Source of the DNA: Oidiodendron maius Zn
Taxonomy: Eukaryota; Ascomycota; Leotiomycetes; Myxotrichaceae
Reading direction: 5' to 3'
NCBI GenBank assembly: GCA_000827325.1
Contig: KN832874.1
Coordinates: forward strand, 1,520,067 to 1,584,066
Length of the DNA: 64,000 nt
The notes beneath the pieces are model-generated. The model did not search any database, was not told the DNA's origin, and saw nothing but the letters and a program-made list of their open reading frames with translations. The position numbers and the translations under genes are program-made. Position 1 is the stretch's first letter; each line of letters opens with the position of its first letter. Positions 32,545 to 43,497 of this stretch are shown here, piece by piece.

Positions 32545-33709
32545 GATGCCTCCGGGAGTGGCCCCGGGTGGCAGATAGACACAATTTTCAGAGTCAATTC
32601 CTTCTGCATAACCAACCTTATGTTCTTGAATCTGCCTTTCAATAGGCGAGAAGTGCAGTACACATCTGTGCTAGATATTAGTGGCTTAGAAGGGTAGTTC
32701 AGCAAGATAAATCAGCACAGGTATAGAATATAGTAATTACCTACGCCTCGTGATGCCCCTCCAGAGTGTGCTTTTCCTGAATTCAACCTCATATTTTGCA
32801 CAACCACAGTTATTAACCTTACTCGAACGGTACAGCATACCTGTGTGACATAAACGAAAGCAAATTTATCAAATCATAAACTCCCGTTTCATTATTCGCG
32901 AGAGATGAAATTAGGAGCCTAACACACATAGGATCAGACCCATTCCCTCGGGCTTTAAGGGCAATGCTGTACAGCTCGCAGGCCAAAAATATTACATCGC
33001 TCTCGGTAGTGCTGGGTGTCGGTAGTTACTCAGAGATCGTTCAAAGAATAGGGGTAGGCGTCTATTATCACAAACCTTCTGTTGACCCTCAGCCAGGCTC
33101 ATATAGGACATAAATCTCTAGGTCAGAATAGAGGGCTTAGTCAAATTCAAGTCTGAAATAAATGTGATGGAGTAAATCGGAAGAAATTGAACTTCGGTTT
33201 TGAAAACATGGACCTTACAAATAGGCTTAGCAAATTAATAGCATCACATCGATAGTAAGAGTTGGCGATCTTTGCCTGTGAAATTTACTCGAGATACTTG
33301 ATGCCAATACATACAACAAGTTCTACTAAAGTCACTCGCACAACATGGATCCGGTGATTTGGAAATGGTTGAGCGTTTAGATAATACAATTTGTGGCCCA
33401 CAAGCGGCGCCCTTTTTGGCCAATTTGTTGCCAGCGATCATATAAAACTCAACAAAGGACGCACTTTAGGGTGTCTCGCAGCTATATATTAATGGGTGAG
33501 GCTTGAATGCTATAGTCATCATCCTGTGCATCCCTGGATCACAATACGACTGCTGTTAAGATTCATTTCCTCTCGGGCCTCTCTTGCTGCTGATAATCGG
33601 CGGCTGAACTGTATGCTTTCTACCCTTGACTGATACCAACTAAGATCATCATCTGATTCAGCTGGAAACAATTAGTGCGTTCTGCCTAACTTGCCAAGGT
33701 ATGTGAATT
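32545..33709. other. intergenic, nothing recognised
   Basis: 1.2 kb between the monooxygenase 3' end and the deaminase-protein 3' end (convergent genes). A Cys-rich minus frame at 33244-33441 has an ATG but no signal peptide or family likeness. Confidence 0.4.
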
Positions 33710-35674
33710 TCAGGACTTACCAGTTGCCCAGATATCGTTTCTCTGATGCTGAGGCTGTGACTCTTCTGGGCTGGCCAAATCTTTTCCGGCAGAGGCGTAT
33801 TCGGAGTCGCTTTCATCCTCACAATCGTTTGTAAGAGGATCCATCACTTCACCCTGAATGGATGTGCTCGTTCCCGTGATAGAGTCATGCCGCGCTGGAT
33901 TCCTGGAGCATTTCCCATCGATTTGCCTTGCAAGCTCCGCTCTGATGCTCGAGTTCATCTTCACAGTTATCTTTTCTCTAACTCTGCTAATAGTGGAAGG
34001 AGACACCTCATCCCTAAGTATATCTGGCGAGCGCCAGCTAAGATATATTTTGTAATGGGAAGCAGGTAGAACAAAATTTCCCGGGTGTGCGAGAATATAA
34101 TGGTAGCAGCTAAAGCAGGCTGGCTTACTGCAACCTACATATGGATCATCCTCAAGAAAGTCGAATTTGCTCCAGTAGAATAGATCGACGAGTAGCAGCT
34201 CGGCATGGATCCGGGTTTTGAAATGGCACTCCTGTTGCAACAGGTCAAGGAGAGCGCCGTTGGACACTCGCTGTAGTTTGTCGATAGCTTCTTGATAATG
34301 CTTAACCTCGATTTCCTTTGTGAAGATTCGGCTAGCCATATCTTCCAGCCCGATGGAATCTGAGGATTGGAAGTAACAGCGAAACGGAGGTGAGGCATGG
34401 ACTCGGATCTGAAACTCATCCAGGATTCTGGGGAAGCGCAGGGCAGTCGATACTAGCGTTTTCGTAGACCTTACGTGCTCGCCCATTCTTCCCAGTAGAT
34501 GGCGGATATTGCTGAAGAAGTCACAGTGGACTTTCCCATTAGTACCAAGTTGAGCTAGCGTCTCAAACACTGGCGACCTTCGCGCCTCGAAACATTCTTT
34601 GACTAATTCTGTTCTCTTTCCCGAAAACTCTAGTAAATTACCGAGCAGGTTTGTGATCATCTTTATATGTTTTGGAGTTGGATTGCTATCTAGAACTGGC
34701 CATATCAGAATGGGGAGGTATTCGACATAGTGGAACTTAAAAGCAAATTGGAAAGACTCACTAGTAGTGATCTCAAGTGCCTTCAGACGCTTCATACCGT
34801 CTGGAAGTGATTTTTTAAGATGAGACCAATAGAAGTCTAACCTTTCCTTGTTAAAATTAACAACAAGTGCCAGCAGCTTTGTCTCTGCTGCTTTCTTCGA
34901 TGATCCTTCGATGTCTCTTAGCAGCCCGAGCACTTCTCTCAAGAAATCTCTCACTTTGGGCTTGACGGTTTCATTTGCAGCCAACCAGAATATGATACCC
35001 TGGTAAGTCTTCTGCAATGCCAATGCCGTGACTGTAGTACCTCCCGTTTTAAAATCACAGATGTAGGCTAGCTGATCCACAAATGATCTACGAAGTTCTG
35101 CGTCATCTTGGTCTAATTCTCCGTGATAGTTCTGCCGATTCCTGCGTTCTCCTCTAACTTGCCCGAGTACATAGAGTAAGAGCTGGGATTCATAGAATTG
35201 TCGCTCGACAGTCGACGTGATATCGGCAGGATTTGAAGCTGCTAATTGAAATGTCTCATCGGCTAACTCATTCTGCGTCTCACAGGATTGAACGGACATG
35301 CTTCGACGAACGAAGCTACTTGGTGAACTAAGGGATATTTTTACTGGGAGGACAATTTTTGAGGTTGATGATTCTGTTTTATTGTCCTTGCCTTTCTGTA
35401 CCGGAGGGAGATTAACTGCCCCATTCTGGGTTGCTTTGTGAGTCTCTTTTTTCAATACCGATATAGCTGAACCAGGGTTGGTCTTGGGTAATTTTCCTCC
35501 ATGCTCGAGTTTCTTTCCTTTCTCCACCGTAGGGTTCGTCCCAGTTCCGTTCTGCACGGGGCTTTTCGATGACCCGGTTTGCCTGGCGTTCCCGACAGTC
35601 ACCTGAGCCTGCGATGCGCCTAGATATACGTCAACGTTAGAATTATCCGCGAGATATTCTATATTATTCTTCAT
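33710..35674 (-). CDS. deaminase-domain protein (OTT_1508-like nucleic-acid/nucleotide deaminase)
   Basis: 654 residues, single exon from ATG at 35674. Residues 1-130 are low-complexity, Ser/Thr/Lys-rich. 150-470 is a helical region typical of this fungal family. The deaminase core has H490-A-E492 (zinc His plus catalytic Glu) and, 28 residues on, C520-F-S-C523 within GCSKPACFSCYHYI, i.e. the HAE...CxxC signature of the cytidine-deaminase-like fold. The CSKPxC form is characteristic of the OTT_1508-like group expanded in fungi. All zinc ligands and the Glu are present, so it may be active; whether on nucleotides, DNA or RNA is unknown. The acidic C-terminus (DCEDESDSEYAS) follows. It is divergent from the ULD-TPR-kinase gene, sharing a 1.1-kb upstream region. 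Confidence 0.82.
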   Translation of the reverse strand: MKNNIEYLADNSNVDVYLGASQAQVTVGNARQTGSSKSPVQNGTGTNPTVEKGKKLEHGGKLPKTNPGSAISVLKKETHKATQNGAVNLPPVQKGKDNKTESSTSKIVLPVKISLSSPSSFVRRSMSVQSCETQNELADETFQLAASNPADITSTVERQFYESQLLLYVLGQVRGERRNRQNYHGELDQDDAELRRSFVDQLAYICDFKTGGTTVTALALQKTYQGIIFWLAANETVKPKVRDFLREVLGLLRDIEGSSKKAAETKLLALVVNFNKERLDFYWSHLKKSLPDGMKRLKALEITTSESFQFAFKFHYVEYLPILIWPVLDSNPTPKHIKMITNLLGNLLEFSGKRTELVKECFEARRSPVFETLAQLGTNGKVHCDFFSNIRHLLGRMGEHVRSTKTLVSTALRFPRILDEFQIRVHASPPFRCYFQSSDSIGLEDMASRIFTKEIEVKHYQEAIDKLQRVSNGALLDLLQQECHFKTRIHAELLLVDLFYWSKFDFLEDDPYVGCSKPACFSCYHYILAHPGNFVLPASHYKIYLSWRSPDILRDEVSPSTISRVREKITVKMNSSIRAELARQIDGKCSRNPARHDSITGTSTSIQGEVMDPLTNDCEDESDSEYASAGKDLASPEESQPQHQRNDIWATGKS

Positions 35675-35950
35675 CTCTTGCCTTTTTTAGCCTTTTTAGC
35701 CTTTGATTTTGCCTTCGGCTGAGATTTTGAGACCTTTGAAGCCAACGGCACACTTGGATTCGGAACAGGAGCAGGAGTGGGTGCTGACTGGCTCTTTCTT
35801 GCCATGCTGCCGAAGTCCAATGTAATTCCAGTTATATGAGAGAGTTACTTGAGCTATTAATGCGGTCCGTTTGCATATTTTGAATTCAGTAGGCTGGTCG
35901 AATGTTGCTGCCAGACCCCGCATTTATGATTACAGTTATGCTCCCCATAA

Positions 35951-36301
35951 AATTGGGGCCCATCTAAATCCCGTCCGCTCGTAGCTAAATCACGTCCACC
36001 TTTCCTCTTATAGAACGATCTACCAATAATATCACGACACTTTGGCCAATTATTATGTAATAATCCTAAGGCATCAACTTCCTTATGGGTTAAATCTTGA
36101 AGCATGTGGCCCGTTTTTAACACAATGGTTAGGTGTCAGTGGTTAGGGTTCGGTTAGGATTAGTTTTGGGGGCTTTGGGGGGTATCTGAGCCTCCATCTT
36201 TGTATATGTTCTAAAAGGTAGAGTGTGTTTTAGTAAGTATTGAGGTTCAAGCAACAGACTGGATTTAGCTACGAGAAGACGGGATTTAGCTGGTGCCCAA
36301 A
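35951..36301. mobile_element. small inverted-repeat (MITE-like) element, copy 1
   Basis: The left end aattggggcccatctaaatc... and the right end ...gggatttagctggtgcccaaa are inverted repeats of about 40 bp. Both include a second subterminal gtagctaaatc / gatttagctac box. Total about 350 bp, no coding capacity. Internal blocks (cctttcctctt, ttatgtaataa, aaggcatcaa, ggttaggattag) recur in copy 2. Target duplications not identified. Confidence 0.6.
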
Positions 36302-36610
36302 TTTGGGGACCAGCTAAATCGCTGCAAGACTTCGCTAAATCGCCGCAACCTTTCCTCTTCCGGAGAGTTAGTTACGCGACGGAATATTATGTAAGGCTCC
36401 ATAAGGCATCAAGTAATTTGAAGCCTATTATGACAATAAAATCACAACGGTTCGGAGGCTAGAGGTTTTGCGTTGGTTAGGATTAGACTCGGGGGGTTGG
36501 GGTGTGTCTGACCCCATACTGGTATATCCTTTAAAAATTAGGTGGTTTCTTAGTTACGTTAGGCAGTTAGGCGGATTCATGCTGTTGCAGCGATTTAAGA
36601 ACCTCCAGCT
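36302..36610. mobile_element. small inverted-repeat (MITE-like) element, copy 2, diverged
   Basis: Begins where copy 1 ends, in the same orientation, with tttggggaccagctaaatcg and the subterminal cgctaaatcgcc box. The internal blocks of copy 1 follow in the same order. The right end is degenerate (gcagcgatttaagaacctcc). The abutting ends create a 40-bp palindrome at 36282-36321. Confidence 0.5.
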
Positions 36611-36771
36611 GCTAGTCTGCCGAGGCAGACAGGACGTGGCGCAAGGCACAGCCCTGGATCTTCAGCTCTGCTAAGTGTCATGCATAAGGCTCGGCGCAAA
36701 CTTTACAATCTCCTGATAAATTCATCTCTCTCCAAATCGCTGTTATCGAAATCGGCTAAGAAGTCACTGCC

Positions 36772-39700
36772 ATGCCAATTTCATTCGGGTCTGTTGGTGA
36801 CATTATCAGCGTCTGCCTCCTTGTCAAAGACCTTGTCACAGCATTGGACGAAAGCAGGGGGTCGGCAGCTGAGTATAAGGAGGTGCGATTAGAATTACGA
36901 GCTTTAGAACAGGCGCTTCTTGAAGTAGAAGTACTGTCCAGATCTCATTCTTCAACAGTGAAACTTAACGCCTTGTATGCAACGGCGCGGAAGGCAGCTC
37001 TCGACTGTCGACAGCCAGTCGAGGCGTTCCTGCATAGAATCAACAAGTATGACCCCAGCCTCGGCAAATCAAGCACCCGAAACATAGCTCGAAATACAGC
37101 AATGAAGATACGCTGGCAGTTGTCGCAGAAAGACGAGGTTACTCGATTTAGAGCGGAAATCAATGCGCATAGCTCTTCTATAAACATGCTTTTGGCGACG
37201 GTTAACGTGTAAGAAATTCAGCTCTCACCGATTGAAGTGCGAGGCTGATACATTTGGGGACAGGAATCTTGCTCAAACAAATCATAAAGAAATTTCGGAT
37301 CGACTGAATGATTCAAGTAATAAGCAGAACGCCTTGCTGGAAGAAGTCCGGGACCGGCTGGAAGAGAATAGCGCCCTGATATCTGCCGGCAATGCGATTA
37401 CGATGAAGGTCAAAGAGGCTTTGAATTTTAACTGGTTTGCTCAGTTTGGAGCCGAACTGAAAGAGTTCATGCTCAGGATTATCAACATTAATGTTGCTAC
37501 GTATAACGCTGTTATTTCAGTGCAGGGAGTTATCTCCGGTGGCTTGGAACGCTCCTTGGCTCATGAACCGTTCATTCTAGAAGATGCCATCGGCCGCATT
37601 ACACCAGTGCATGTGCAGTTCATTAATTCATGGGACGCATTTGAGGCAGTCCTTAATCTCCGTTTTCGAAATATTCAAGGTCATACAAAGGTCAAGCGCA
37701 AAGAATACATCCTGCAGGAAAATTATACAAGGCGAGAAATTTCTCGGTCTCGTCCATGGGAAGGGGCATTCCTACCTGGTCAAAGAATCAACATGAGCTT
37801 GATTTTCGACTCGCAAAAACACCGTTCTGTGGGAACTTCTTGCCCTAGCTGTTCTACAATCTCCGAGGACTCACATGATTTCGAAATACAATGGCAAGTA
37901 ATCGAGTAGCTCTTTATATTTGAATGCTAACTCCAGAGAAGCAAAAGTTGTGGAATTTGGTACCTACGCGTAACAGAAGTATTTGACGTGGAACCCCCGG
38001 CCTATCCCCCCGCACTATCGTCCAGGACTAATCATAGCCCTGCCGAATTCGGGAAACCTTCTTTCAATAACATATCTTATGGACCAAAGCCGCCAAGTCA
38101 ATTTCAAGCCTTACCATCTTCTCCAAAGCGAAAGTTGGATTCCACAGAGCTCGAAGAAGACGACTTATCTCAATTCAAACGTGTTCGGTTGGTTCGCAAG
38201 GAAAGACGCGTAAAAGGTGTATCTAACCCCTTCTTACAACATCCCATCAGTAGCAAGTCCGCTCTTGACTCAGCCGACAAGCAACAAAAAGATGAGGAAT
38301 TGGCATTAGATGAGCTTCGCGCCCTACAAGTTTCTCTAGGTGATGTCCACCCACAAACCCTCATTCGATTGCATTCTTATGCTCGGTTGCTGCGAAATTG
38401 GGGCAAATACCAGACTGCTGAAATGATCATTCGTGATGCTTTACAATCAGGAGAAGCCGAGCTCCTAGCCCATAGACCAGAGATCCTACAGCTTATGCTC
38501 TCTGGATTGATGACTGTTCTAGTTGACCAACAAAAACTTGTGGAAGCAGAAGAACTTTGGCATACTTGGGTAGAAACATTTCGCATCAAGCTTGGAGAGG
38601 ATTCAGCAAAGGTCTTAGAAGAGCAGTTTCGCCAAGCACACCCACTCCGTCCACTTTCAACTGTTACTTTGGAGGGTGCGGTGTTCTTCGATACGACCAC
38701 AAGTGTAAACCAACCCGTTGCTTTGGGCAATACGACATTTGTCACCGCTCCCTCCTCTGATGACGAATTAGAACATTCAAATGAAATAGTTATATCGAAT
38801 CAAGACGCTACAAAATCAGGTTTATTAGGACTCTTTGGTCCTTTCGGGGCGAACTCCGCCTACAAGAATGTAGGTGCCGCTTTGCAGCCAAGTACGGACA
38901 TTGTAGAAGCCCAGAAGGAGTCCGAAGATTCCCAGGAGCTTGGCACGCCTTCATCACCCAGCCCGATAAATTTTATAAGGCTTCAGAAAGAATATTCAGG
39001 CTCTAAAACGTCTGCATTACAATACGATCAACCTTCCTTCCAGAGAATAACGACAGGCAAATACTCTCTGAATGATTTTGAAATCCTTCGCACAGTGGGT
39101 ACGGGCACTTTCGCTCGAGTTCACCTGATAAAGTCAATTCACAATAAGAGGTTCTATGCCCTCAAAGTATTAAAAAAGCAAAATATTGTCAAATTGAAGC
39201 AAGTGGAGCACGCGTGCGAAGAAAGACGAATCCTTTCTAAGATCAAACATCCTTTTTTGATAACCCTTTGGGGAACGTTTAGCGATTCCAAGAACCTATA
39301 TATGGTCACAGACTATGCAGAAGGCGGCGAGTTATTCTCTCTACTTCGTAAGTCACATGTGAGTCCTAGAAATCCATCCTCTGTCGTATTTCAATGTCTT
39401 ATGGAGCAAAAACAGCGGTTTCCAGATCCAGTGGCAAAATTCTACGCTGCAGAAGTTATTCTCGCCATCGCTTATCTCCATTCCCGTCACATCGTATACC
39501 GTGATATAAAGCCAGAGAACATCTTACTCGATCGTTATGGTCATATTAAACTTTGCGATTTCGGATTTGCAAAGGAGACTGAAGACTGCATTTGGACGCT
39601 TTGCGGAACACCCGATTACCTGGCCCCAGAGATAGTTGCATCTAAGGGACACAGTCATTCCGTGGATTGGTAAGTTTATTTTCTTTAAAAAAATCCCAAA

Positions 39701-40132
39701 AACAACCTACCAACCTTCAATAATGTGAAAGTGTATTGACATTTATTATGAAGGTGGGCATTAGGTGTCCTAATATTTGAGATGCTATGCGGTTTCACCC
39801 CCTTCTGGGACGGCGATTCGCACATCCGGACATACACTAACATCCTCAGATGCAAGGTTAAATATCCGCCCCACATACACCCTAATGCCCGTGACCTTCT
39901 CCAAAGTCTTATTACTCCAGATCTTACAAGGAGGCTGGGAAATCTAACAGGGGGGGTTCGAGATATTCAAGAACATGCGTGGTTTCAAGAGGTTACGTGG
40001 GAGAGGCTTCAGAACAGAGATATTGAAGCTCCTTATATACTACCGATAAAGCCGGGTGGCGGAGATACCTCTCAGTATGATAAGTATCCGGAAGAAGCGG
40101 AACTTTATAGTGATATGGAGCCTGATGAGTAA
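36772..40132 (+). CDS. ULD / zinc-ribbon / TPR / AGC protein kinase fusion, five exons
   Basis: Exons 36772-37208, 37264-37897, 37937-39358, 39416-39669 and 39754-40132; 1041 residues. Residues 1-about 380 match the fungal ubiquitin-like-domain (ULD) family starting [21 protein letters not shown], with [10 protein letters not shown] and a zinc-ribbon remnant CPSC...SCGIWYLRV. The ribbon is completed only by crossing the 39-nt intron 37898-37936 (branch TGCTAAC), which leads in frame into the kinase part. Next: basic NLS-like runs ([17 protein letters not shown]), a TPR segment ([19 protein letters not shown]) and a PKA-type kinase: GTGTFARV at 745, [16 protein letters not shown] (D861), DFG at 879, [13 protein letters not shown] with an activation-loop Thr, and an AGC-type tail. 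A 57-nt stop-free intron (GTGAGT...ACAG, 39359-39415) interrupts [14 protein letters not shown]; without removal the kinase would carry 19 odd residues. Confidence 0.78.
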
Positions 40133-41300
40133 GCGGTCTAACTTGCATAACTACCTGTTTATGAATATAGAATGACCAACAATTTGCCTGTAGGTACAGC
40201 CACCTCTTTGAAGATTTCTAGCTACGAGAGCGAGCGACGAGAACACGAGAAAGGATGTAATTCAATGGCTGCATTAGAAAGGAGAGAAGTATTCAAAAGT
40301 ATGGGTCACATGGTTGTGGAAATCGCAGGGATTGCAATGAGGTATAGATACAAAAGCTCTTGAGAGATTTTCAAGGTGTAAGAGAGTAGTGCATAATGCA
40401 TGCCACGCAACACTGGCTGCTTAGGTTGCACTGGTTGTAGTCGTGAATGTTAGAGTGAAAACTTGGTGTATTCAGCGTGAGGCGACGAAGCGCTACAAGC
40501 AGCGCTCATTTCGGCTCCAGCAACCCGACGTAGTTATTGTAGACTTGCTCCTCTCTGCTCTAAGTACATCAGTTCCCCCAGATGAGAGAAGGTCAGATCT
40601 CTATAGGCTAGTGAGGACAAAAATCAACGAAACCCCACGATCCCCATAAGAAGAATAGTCTTTTATGCTAATGTGATTATGAGCTGCCGTATCTGTATCT
40701 AAGATCTTCTGCGCAAGTTGGGATAACTCCCTTCTCTCCACGTCAGTGACAGTCTTATTCCTGACTTTTAGAAGTAGATTCGAGAGACGCATCGCGGAAA
40801 TTGCTGATCTAGCCATGCCAGTAACCTGAAAATGTAGAGGATTGACGATATCACAGAATCGAAAGAATTTCCCTTTCATCCTCACTAATTGCCCGTTCAA
40901 CTTCGCTGTTATCTTTGCACCCACTTAGCTCAGCTAAGTGAGCGAGATGAGTTACATAACCGAACGACTGTAGAGGGGCTCAGCATCTTCACCAAGCAAC
41001 CCCAGACTCTAAGCTCCTACACCTATAAAATATTGAAGAAAACCGAAGTCTCAAAAAAGCAGCTGATAATCAACTTATCCCATTACTATCAATATTTCCA
41101 ACGCTGCAGTCTTCAAGCATGACTCTTTGGATAAGTCGCAGTTACAAATCCGGCCTATCAAATTAAACCTGACAAGACTGTTGAAGACAGCACCAATCCT
41201 TCCTACCACCTCTTCAAATAAGGCAGAGGAACCCATCGAACTATCAATTAGTACGCACAACACAATGTAACGCTCCATCTTATAACGAATTTTCATATAC
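40133..41300. other. intergenic with one short minus-strand ORF
   Basis: No recognised gene. See 40601-40879. The remainder shows only scattered frames and the presumed 3' UTR of the kinase fusion gene. Confidence 0.4.
40601..40879 (-). CDS. hypothetical short ORF (92 residues)
   Basis: Frame from ATG 40879 to TAG. A helical, charged segment (NKTVTDVERRELSQLAQKILDT) looks protein-like. An acceptor-like TTTTCAG|GTTACTGGC inside suggests it could be a terminal exon with the start elsewhere. No family recognised. Confidence 0.25.
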   Translation of the reverse strand: MKGKFFRFCDIVNPLHFQVTGMARSAISAMRLSNLLLKVRNKTVTDVERRELSQLAQKILDTDTAAHNHISIKDYSSYGDRGVSLIFVLTSL

Positions 41301-42097
41301 ATGGAACTTCCAGAGCTCTCTCAAGCGGTCTTGATAAACGGTGGTCTTTTCAGAATCCGAGAGAACTTTTGGGAGTTTTGGAGGAGCTATATAATCCTGG
41401 ACTAGAGCAGTACTCCGAATCATGTCCAACAGCCAACAGAGTACTTTCGGATCGATCAGATATGTATTGATCAGGACAATGCGCCAAAGAAATTCAAACA
41501 TGTACCGAGAATGGGCGATATCTTCGGCGGCACACAGCCTATCATCTCCTGGTTAGGCCCGGAAGACCATAACAGCCTTTTCACACGGCTTGCGATGGAG
41601 GGATTTCCGCTCTGGGAACGGTACTTGCGAGCGACACATCAACCGCCGCTGAACGTCGAGGACTTCCCTTTCTTGAAAGTCTTCAAGCAGCAGATATCAG
41701 CCTTCCTCAGCCGGAGTCACTGGTCGCGATTGTGGATTATTCAAGAGCCAGTTTTGTCAAAAGCGCACTTTTTTCTATGCGTAGATTGGGTCATTACACC
41801 TAAAGACCTTTTTCCTATATATGGCTCCAGCGAGTTCCATGATTGGGCTCTCTCGTTCTGGAATCCGCAGAGTGAAGCTCTTGGTAATATCAATATATCC
41901 AATAACGTGCCAAAACTGGTCGTTCTATTCCGTTGGACATGCGAATGGCACTGCCAGAGACCACATGATAAGATCTACGGGCTACTTAGACTGGCGAAAG
42001 AGCGAATGGAGGTGAATTATACGAAATATTTGAAGAACTTGCTAAGGCGGTGTTGGAAATGGCGGAGCCGTTAATGGCAACAAACCTTAAATATTAG
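41301..42097 (+). pseudogene. HET-domain gene remnant with frameshifts
   Basis: HET blocks appear in order but in different frames: AVLINGGLFRIRENFWE (from about 41315), then VLEELYNPGLEQYS one frame over, then YFRIDQICIDQDNAPKK with MGDIFGGTQPIISWLGPED (41438-41565) and WSRLWIIQEPVLSK (about 41720), HDKIYGLLRLAKERMEVNYTK (to about 42020), and finally EELAKAVLEMAEPL in yet another frame. The start (SYxWG) block and the C-terminal half are missing. At least three frame breaks. HET-6-like subtype (FRVRENLW, DKIYGLL). Non-functional. Confidence 0.8.
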
Positions 42098-43497
42098 GTA
42101 TCGATGTCGATACGCCTTGTTGATTCGCATGAAAAAGCATTGGAAGTGGGGTTACATACCTGTAGTGCGGTTCCGAAAATTTGGCTAAAAGTTTTAAGGG
42201 CAAATCGAATTCCGATCGAGAGATTGTTTTGAAAGAATCGTCTTGGGACTATAGGGACGAGTGGAAGCTTATGAAACTAGAGCTTATAGCTCTGCTAAAC
42301 CCGTAATTAATATAAGTGGGATGGTAGGAGGAAAGCGTAAGGGTCAAGATATAAAGTCCGTAGAACAAGCGTAATATTAGTCTTCTCGCTCTGTTTACTA
42401 ATATCTTTACGTCTATCATACCAGATAACTTGTGCAAACCTGAGACTAGGTAGGCTAAGCAATCTTCCTTTTCTCTATTAGCGGACCTAGGAGTGTAAGT
42501 GTGTGACTAAGGCTATATCTACAGACTCGGGGAAGTCGATTCCTATATGATAAACTTATCTAGTTAAAAAAAAACAATATCTCGTCCTCAGAACGATTAA
42601 GTTTTTCAAGCAAGCGCTTATATAGAGCCTCGAATATCGCTAGTATGGTGCGTTAAGGCCGTCTATTAACGGTAAGAGAGGCCCTATTAGAGTCATACTG
42701 TTAAATGTTTGATTTTATTGCATAAATAGAGCGGACGCTAAATTCTACAACTCCTACTATTTCGTGAGCTTTTAACGATTTACTGCATAGCACGTCGTTA
42801 ATTAGCGAATAGTATAAATGTGCAAGTTTCGGTGCCTTTCTCGATACCAAGCTCTTTTACGCATGATATTTGTAGAATCTTTCATCGCAGAATTATTGAA
42901 GAGGACACCTGTCAGGTTGGGGAGCCGCGAGACATGCCCGATGGCAGTCGCAGTACAGAGAGTGGAAGTACTTAGTACTTAATTGTACCTTTCACGTTTT
43001 ATGTGCTAAGCAACTAATACATGCACTATGAAGGATATTCGGGCATTCGGATCCGAACGGGTGATCTGAATATCCGTAACGTACGAGTGTCAGCGCACCA
43101 TATATATTGTGTGGTTATATGCAGCTTAGAACCTTAGTCAACTTAATACCAACGATTCCACACACATACTGATGAATCCTTCGATCCTGTAACCTTTGAC
43201 ATGCAGCTTTCAAGTCATGTTTCTAATGATCAATTGCGCCTCGATATCTCGTCCAGAGTGAGATAAGGCGGGCATCTGAGAGAAGTATTATGCTGCGTTG
43301 ACGATTCTCACCTGCCTAATTGGGCGGGGGCGCAACATAAGAGAACCATCCCAAGTCGGGATAAGGCTGAGTTGGCGGCTGACCTGCAACGACAGCGACT
43401 GAAGCTCTCATCTGATCCCGCAGCCTCGCCTCGAGATGTTCCAGTCTCGAGATTACGCAGTGCGGGCTAATTTCTACAGACGACTATCTACTATACT
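42098..43497. other. AT-rich intergenic, probably decayed repeat DNA
   Basis: 1.4 kb, AT-rich in 42240-42860 with many TA-rich near-repeats (tattag, ttaacg) and no open frame of note. It looks like mutated repetitive DNA, but no transposon domain could be read. The last few hundred bases are the AAA gene promoter. Confidence 0.4.

Noticed and set aside
33244-33441. 65-residue cysteine-rich minus ORF
   Set aside because: No signal peptide, no intron logic and no family likeness; could be chance in a gene-poor stretch.
37988-39673. Stand-alone kinase gene starting at 37988
   Set aside because: The codon there is GTG and the frame is open back to an acceptor at 37936 that continues the ULD gene.
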